From: Chitinophagales bacterium
Lineage (GTDB): Bacteria > Bacteroidota > Bacteroidia > Chitinophagales > Chitinophagaceae
Length of the DNA: 35,502 nt
Assembly (NCBI GenBank): GCA_026931325.1
Contig: JAIXLO010000034.1
Span: 1 to 35,502, forward strand
Direction: 5' to 3'
Shown here: in pieces, positions 35,416 to 35,502 of the stretch
How positions within the stretch are numbered: position 1 is the stretch's first letter
Layout of the letters: each line of letters begins with the position of its first letter
Program-made: the position numbers and the translations under genes
Notes under the pieces: model-generated
What the model was told of the DNA's origin: nothing
The model's database searches: none
Seen by the model: only the letters and a program-made list of their open reading frames with translations

Positions 35416-35502
35416 ATGTCTAAACGTATTAATATGCTTGGTCTTATTTCTGCTTTTTTGCTTTTTGGTTGTGACTCTGCTGAAATTCCGGCAGTACATA
35501 AG
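35416..35502 (+). CDS. probable lipoprotein, 5' part only
   Basis: The first 29 codons of a gene cut by the window end: MSKRINMLGLISAFLLFGCD then SAEIPAVHK. A basic n-region, a hydrophobic core and LFGC-D form a lipoprotein signal peptide, so the product would be lipid-anchored in the envelope. GAGGAG before the ATG is a strong ribosome-binding site. Codon choice is less AT-biased than in the genes before it. The mature protein lies outside the window. Confidence 0.6.
   Translation, partial: MSKRINMLGLISAFLLFGCDSAEIPAVHK

Noticed and set aside
1-35502. CRISPR array or insertion sequence.
   Set aside because: No regularly spaced direct repeats, transposase or terminal inverted repeats with target duplication were seen; the mobile elements are endonucleases and inteins.

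Overview
This AT-rich window looks like part of a very large tailed-phage (jumbo phage) genome. Genes are small and tightly packed on the + strand, often joined by 4-base ATGA stop/start overlaps. Many are tandem families of short proteins with no recognisable function. Phage-type replication and nucleotide enzymes sit beside 15 tRNA genes, free-standing homing endonucleases and inteins. No structural or packaging gene is recognisable. The host cannot be named; four sequences matching the sigma-54 -24/-12 consensus suggest a bacterium with RpoN.

Layout. 1-3790: a DUF7336-like protein, a Cys-rich acidic-tailed protein, tRNA-Leu and a tandem array of about 100-residue proteins starting MKSFKL. 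3790-9320: a translation block with two pairs of sigma-54-like promoters, a repeated leader element, an IF-1-like protein, a ribosome recycling factor whose start is out of frame, and 14 tRNAs (four Ile-UAU, three Asn-GUU, two Leu-UAA, two Leu-CAA, Tyr, Glu and others), with an HNH endonuclease inserted among them. 9324-15267: the only reverse-strand block, holding a Vsr-like homing endonuclease and a class II ribonucleotide reductase with two inteins. 15268-17634: tRNA-like RNAs and DNA-binding-type proteins. 17634-20567: more small paralogues. 20569-23901: deoxynucleotidase, NAD+-dependent DNA ligase, thioredoxin and a winged-helix regulator. 23905-29791: arrays of small CxxC proteins, two LAGLIDADG endonucleases (one broken), Pth2 and an RNA ligase. 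29793-35502: tRNA-Ser, a truncated GluRS, a papain/transglutaminase-like protein, and four large proteins sharing one C-terminal domain.

Common theme. The window carries a translation-takeover kit: IF-1, RRF, Pth2, a GluRS catalytic core, tRNAs for AT-rich codons, and an RNA ligase that could repair cleaved tRNAs. It also has a dNTP/DNA supply set (NrdJ, thioredoxin, deoxynucleotidase, LigA). The least explained features are: (i) RNAs with a tRNA acceptor stem and T-arm, some with encoded CCA, but no normal anticodon arm; (ii) the four-copy leader GGATCGCATC; (iii) three ATAA junctions where AUA would have to serve as start codon, one of them at the RRF gene; (iv) an endonuclease gene flanked by a duplicated 5' end of its target gene. 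All calls come from reading the sequence; no database search was run.
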